From: Cephalopachus bancanus
Taxonomy: Eukaryota; Chordata; Mammalia; Primates; Tarsiidae
Direction of reading: 5' to 3'
Length of the DNA: 64,000 bases
Assembly (NCBI GenBank): GCA_027257055.1
Contig: JAPVLO010000054.1
Span: 2,108,001-2,172,000, forward strand
How positions within the stretch are numbered: position 1 is the stretch's first letter; each line of letters starts with the position of its first letter. The translations under genes and the position numbers were made by a program. Below the pieces are notes generated by a model. That model was not told the DNA's origin. It searched no databases and saw only the letters and a list, made by a program, of their open reading frames with translations. This document shows positions 59,901-64,000 of this stretch, piece by piece.

Positions 59901-59974
59901 AAAAAAAAAGATTTTTCAGACATAACCAAGCATGCCAGTTAACACTTATTTTGTTGCTATAAAAGCAACAGTCT

Positions 59975-60160
59975 AAATAGACAGTATAATAGAGAGGTCA
60001 TATAATCCTGGAATTCCAATTCCCCACTGGGTCTTTCTGTGATCTTTAATTTTTCTTTCTTTCTGGAATTTTTTTGTGTCCTCTGTTCCCACAGGGATAT
60101 TATGAGGATTGACAGATGAGAGTGTATCTCATCATATCTGAATGCTCAAAAAATTCATAA
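59975..60160 (+). repeat. MIR SINE, diverged
   Basis: AGTATAATAGAGAGGTCATA, AATTCCAATTCCCCACTGGG and GGATATTATGAGGATTGACA fit MIR order. Confidence 0.5.
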
Positions 60161-60164
60161 ATTA

Positions 60165-60915
60165 GCTTCTCTGAACTCTTCTTTTCCACTGCTGACCATA
60201 ACCTGTATCATCTGTAAATGGAGATATTTTCAAGTCATAATTTTTACTTTCTATTTATCACTTGGATAATTTCCATTTTCACTTGTCTTCCCCTTCCTTG
60301 TCTGGTACCTTGATGGCCTTTACAATTTGCTTCTGACATTTCAGAGAAAGGCTATTTGAACTATTTTCTACTCTCACAATTTTCTGAAGCCTTTTAAATT
60401 TGTTTATTCTTTTTTTTGTCAGAACAAAAGCAATCACTAAAAAATGAACAATCTTCCAAATTTTAATTATCAATAACCAAGCTTAATTACAATAGAGGAA
60501 TAAATGTCAAACGAACTCTTCTAGGATGGTGATACATTTCATGTTTTGTGTTGACTTGTCCCATGCCTCTTAAGATTGTTTCAACCAAAAGCTTAAGCCG
60601 GCCAGGGTACAATGGAACAATATTTTCATATGCCATCACTGAAGAGTGAACTTTATAATGATTGTAGACAATAATTTAAAAATACGAATACCTTTTAAAT
60701 CTGAAATCCACTGCTGTGTATCTCTGAGGAAATACTTCTAAAAGAGGGGCAAAGTTTAATGCACAGAATTCTTTACAAAATAAAAAATATAATAAAATGA
60801 GCTTAAATGTCCAAGCTCAGTTAAAAAACTAAGACAAAGAAACTCAGTTATGCTCATGAGGCGTTTTAGTAACATGGTGAATTGCTAATGTGCTGTGATA
60901 AGATAATGTGCTATA
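60165..60915. other. Intronic stretch with no recognised feature
   Basis: Unique AT-rich sequence; the antisense frame at 60279-60473 has no recognised similarity. Confidence 0.5.
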
Positions 60916-60919
60916 ATAG

Positions 60920-61085
60920 GCCTTGAAAATAGAATTAGGCTCAAACACCATTTCTCTGCTTACAAGCTATATGTTTTGTGAAATGACACTTGGGCTCTCT
61001 AAAGTTTAGTTTATCTTTGAAATAGTGAAAAAAAGCATCCCTTGCAAATTTGCTGTGAGAGAAATTGTTTATCTAATCTAATCTA
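60920..61085 (+). repeat. MIR SINE, diverged
   Basis: TTAGGCTCAAACACCATTTC, GCTTACAAGCTATATG, GACACTTGGGCTCTCTAAAG and TTGCTGTGAGAGAAATTG follow the MIR from its head into the core. Confidence 0.6.
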
Positions 61086-61089
61086 CCAT

Positions 61090-62735
61090 CTATCTGTACA
61101 TATTTCTATCTGTATGTGTGTAGTATGTATATATGTGTGATTTAGAATGTAGGCAAATCAGGAAAAAAATGTTAGAAAAAATTATTTCACTAAGGAAATA
61201 TATGAAAATATCAACAATAATTGTCATTTTGTTGTTAATGGCAGGATTATATTTATATTAGTCTATGCTTCCCAATTTTTCTAAAATGAATAGTTATTAT
61301 ATTTATAATTATACAACATATGTTATATTAGAAATTTTTAAAAGGTGAAAAAAGTGAATCCAATAAGAATGATGCAAAATTATTGAATTGATACAAGGTG
61401 TCATTCAGTACAAGTAGGTTTCTTGTCAAAATGACAATGTCTCTCCAGTTCAGCTGGGAGACCAACACCTTTTTTATCAATGACCAATCATGATTTGCCT
61501 TTTCTAGTCTGGTTTTACATTTTAAATTAATTCAATTACATGACTGTAGCAGGACAGTGGATAATATGATCATTGTACTTTATTCAAAGTAGTAAATTCT
61601 GAAAGGGCCTGATTTGTAAACAAAGCTTAGTCTGGGAATGAGATTTCACTGTTATTGTGACTCTAATCCAATTTATGTGTCGATGCTATGAGTTGCAAAA
61701 TGAGTACCAACTGCTAGACATATTGAAAAGAAAAGAAAAGTCTTAGATCTTTATGACTCAGCTGGGCCTGTAATAACAGTCTCACCAGGGAAGTGTGAAT
61801 ACTAAAGTAAGCAAAACCACTTAACTCTACAAAAAAAGTAATGTGACCATCTATAGCAGAATTGAACTTTCAAACATAACAGTTATACTGTGGAGTTTTT
61901 AACTGATGACTAAGCTTCTGACAGAAATCAATCATGGCATCCTCCCCTCCTCACTTTATTTCTGGAACACAAGAAGCATTATAATGCTCTCCCCAAATAA
62001 ACAGCCAAAATTGCTGTACAGAAAAATTTTAAAGAGATTTTCAAACATAAAATTTCAAATGTTACCTTTTTAATTGAAGGAATTAAGATGGATATTTACA
62101 ATTTAGGAACTGAAAGTTTTCATAGAGTTTCTTATTCATTCCTACAGCTTGTTTATGAGTCCTAAAGACATTGCTGAATTTCTAAATAACAAGTTTTTAA
62201 ACATCTGATAGACAAAACAACAAACTTCAGAAATATAGTAAGATTTCAAGCATTTACTGGAAAAAAATGAATATTTATTTGGTGCAATTTCTCATTGGTG
62301 CAAAACAAAACAATGATTGCAATTAACAAAACCAAAGCTGTGATTATTATATTTTTTAAATGATTAACAGTGAACTCCAACATCAATTTCCATTCATCAT
62401 CTGATTATAAACAAAACAAAACAAAACAAAACCCTTATTTCTAACTGCCAAAGGACATCTCCAACTGAATATCTAAATACCACTTAGGCAGTTTGAGCTT
62501 AACTCATCTATAACTGAATCAGCCAATTACTTCCATCCTAACCTGCTTTATTTCCCATATTCCCGATTTATCATATCCATCCAACAAATCTCCTAAGCTA
62601 GAAACATTTCTCTTTCACCTCTCACATTTAAATGTGCATAAAAATTTGCTTTAGACTAAAGTTTAGACTTTCAAACTCTAATGTACATCTTTGAGGGCTC
62701 TTGCATCAGTATCCTAACACCCTGTTCATCCTTCT
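61090..62735. other. Intronic stretch, mostly featureless
   Basis: No gene or transposon recognised. An AAAAC pentamer run lies at 62411-62435. Confidence 0.55.
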
Positions 62736-62739
62736 CCCC

Positions 62740-63230
62740 ACTGTAACTATCTCCTACTTTCTCTCCTCAAAAAACAAACAAAAAATACTATAGCAGCAGC
62801 TCTCTGCTGGTTGCTTATTGTCCAGAGAATAAAATCTGGATTTTTTTAGTTTGAGAGACTAGTAAATTTCTTTACAATCTATCCCCATCTCTTCTTTCCA
62901 GACTTATCTCCCAGAATTCCACTTAATTGATTGCCCAGTTCCTTGTCCCCCAAATCCTCCATTCTTTCCACAGTCTCTTTATTACCATATAAAAAGCCTT
63001 TATAAATTCCTTGTCTTTGTACATGCCCTTCCCTCAGTTGTGGCTGCCTTTACCATCCTGTCCTCACTTGTGAAACACCTACTGAAGCTTAAAAGCTTGG
63101 ATCTCATGTTCTTCTGTCCAGGAAGTTCTGGGATGTTACAGGCAAAACATGCTTCTCTGTACTTCCCAAGTATTTTGTTTTTATCCGTACTGTAGTTTCT
63201 CATGTTGCCTTTTTAATGCATCTATTTAGA
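62740..63230 (+). repeat. L2 LINE remnant
   Basis: CAGAGAATAAAATCTGGATT, TTTACAATCTATCCCCATC, GTACATGCCCTTCCCTCAG and GAAACACCTACTGAAGC are in L2 3' order, strongly diverged. Confidence 0.6.
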
Positions 63231-63239
63231 CCAAGAGTT

Positions 63240-63698
63240 AATCTAAAGAAGGAGAAGACTTTACTATTCATCTTTATTATTTCTCTAGGTTCCAGAGTTG
63301 AATGAACTTTGAAACTATACTGATAACTGATTTATTGCCTTTCGGCTTTTATTCACTCTTTTTGATTGCTCTGTAAAAATGGATCAGGCAAATTCACTTT
63401 TTAATTTCTTTCCATTGCCAGCTGGCACTGGCACTGACTTTGTCAGCAGAGGGCATTGGCGAGACACTTCAAGAACAAAGGGTATAAATTTCTGGTTCCA
63501 GTGTAGGAACTCTTGTGGCTTATCCAGTGTGTGGCTCCTACAGTACATGGCAACCAGTAGCTTTCCCAGCGCACTCCCCCTCAGGTGGTTTTATACTTCC
63601 CTGTGAACAGCATTTTTTGGAACCCTACAGGGCAGATTTCTGGCACAAAGTCTCTTGGCATGGCATCAGAGAGACTTCACTGCCATCCAGCAAATAAT
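63240..63698. other. Intronic stretch with no recognised feature
   Basis: GTCAGCAGAGGGCATTGGCG near 63441 looks like part of an old mammalian repeat I cannot name. The 75-residue frame at 63379-63606 shows no known domain. Confidence 0.4.
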
Positions 63699-63930
63699 GG
63701 CTGTGTTCTTCCCAACTGGGGGTGATTTTGCCCCACAGGGACATTTGGCAATACTTGCTCGGGGATTGCTTTTGGAAGTCACACTGGGGGTTGGGAGAAA
63801 GAGGATGACTAGTATTTAGTGGGCTAAGATCAGGAGCTGTCAAACATCCTACAATGCAAATGACAGCCCCCAACAAAAGAAACAAGTATCCGGCCCCAAA
63901 TTTCAATAGTGCTGAGACTCAGGAACCCTG
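63699..63930 (+). mobile_element. MER5A-like hAT MITE
   Basis: GTTCTTCCCAACTGGGGGTG, ATTTTGCCCCACAGGGACAT, AACATCCTACAATGCAAATG and AATAGTGCTGAGACTCAGGA follow the MER5A consensus from start to end. Confidence 0.85.
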
Positions 63931-64000
63931 CCCTATAACAAGGTCTGGCTCTTAGTCCCAGCAGGATAGAGTGAGGAGGGGTAAAGAGAGGGGGCAGACA

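Noticed and set aside
63379..63606. Possible exon at the right edge
   Set aside because: The frame shows no similarity to PRKG1 or to another protein I know.

Overview
The window is nuclear DNA from a primate. It is AT-rich intronic sequence full of dimeric Alu elements, L1, L2, MIR, MaLR LTRs and old DNA transposons. Besides ordinary AluJ-like copies it holds a distinct Alu lineage, marked by an AATAAATC-type middle linker, a shortened GGCTCAGCC segment and a tRNA-like arm in the left monomer. I do not recognise that lineage from anthropoids, and I see none of the tRNA-type SINEs expected in lorisoids. A tarsier is my best inference, not a proof.

The only host coding sequence I can support is one 75-bp exon on the minus strand at 46932-47006. 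It encodes the end of the second cGMP-binding domain and the start of the linker helix of PRKG1 (cGMP-dependent protein kinase 1), with good splice sites on both sides. The rest of the window is therefore read as two large PRKG1 introns: the downstream one at 1-46931 and the upstream one at 47007-64000. No other long reading frame is a host gene; the long ones are transposon remnants.

Layout: 1-20.3 kb is intron with scattered Alus, an L2 with a MIR inserted in it, a hAT MITE, an MLT1-type LTR split by an AluJ, and a long repeat-poor stretch (12.2-16.8 kb). 20.3-35.5 kb is a nested block. An old L1 is interrupted by an antisense L1 3' end, by a bare A-rich tail with a target duplication, by an Alu, and by a younger near-full-length L1 (24397-31839) that itself carries two Alus. 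35.5-47 kb is mostly unique intron with an L2, a MaLR LTR and a set of dispersed local duplications around 42.9-45.8 kb, then the PRKG1 exon. 47-64 kb has Alus, a dead mariner transposase, a complementary pair of AC/TG microsatellites, L2 and MIR copies, a solo ERV-type LTR and two MER5A-like copies.

Nothing here forms an operon or a defence system. The most interesting material is the structure of the lineage-specific Alu family, the layered retrotransposon nest, an out-of-place RT-domain copy inside the old L1, and the direct duplications near 43-45 kb. Family names for repeats come from memory of consensus sequences and have not been checked by search.
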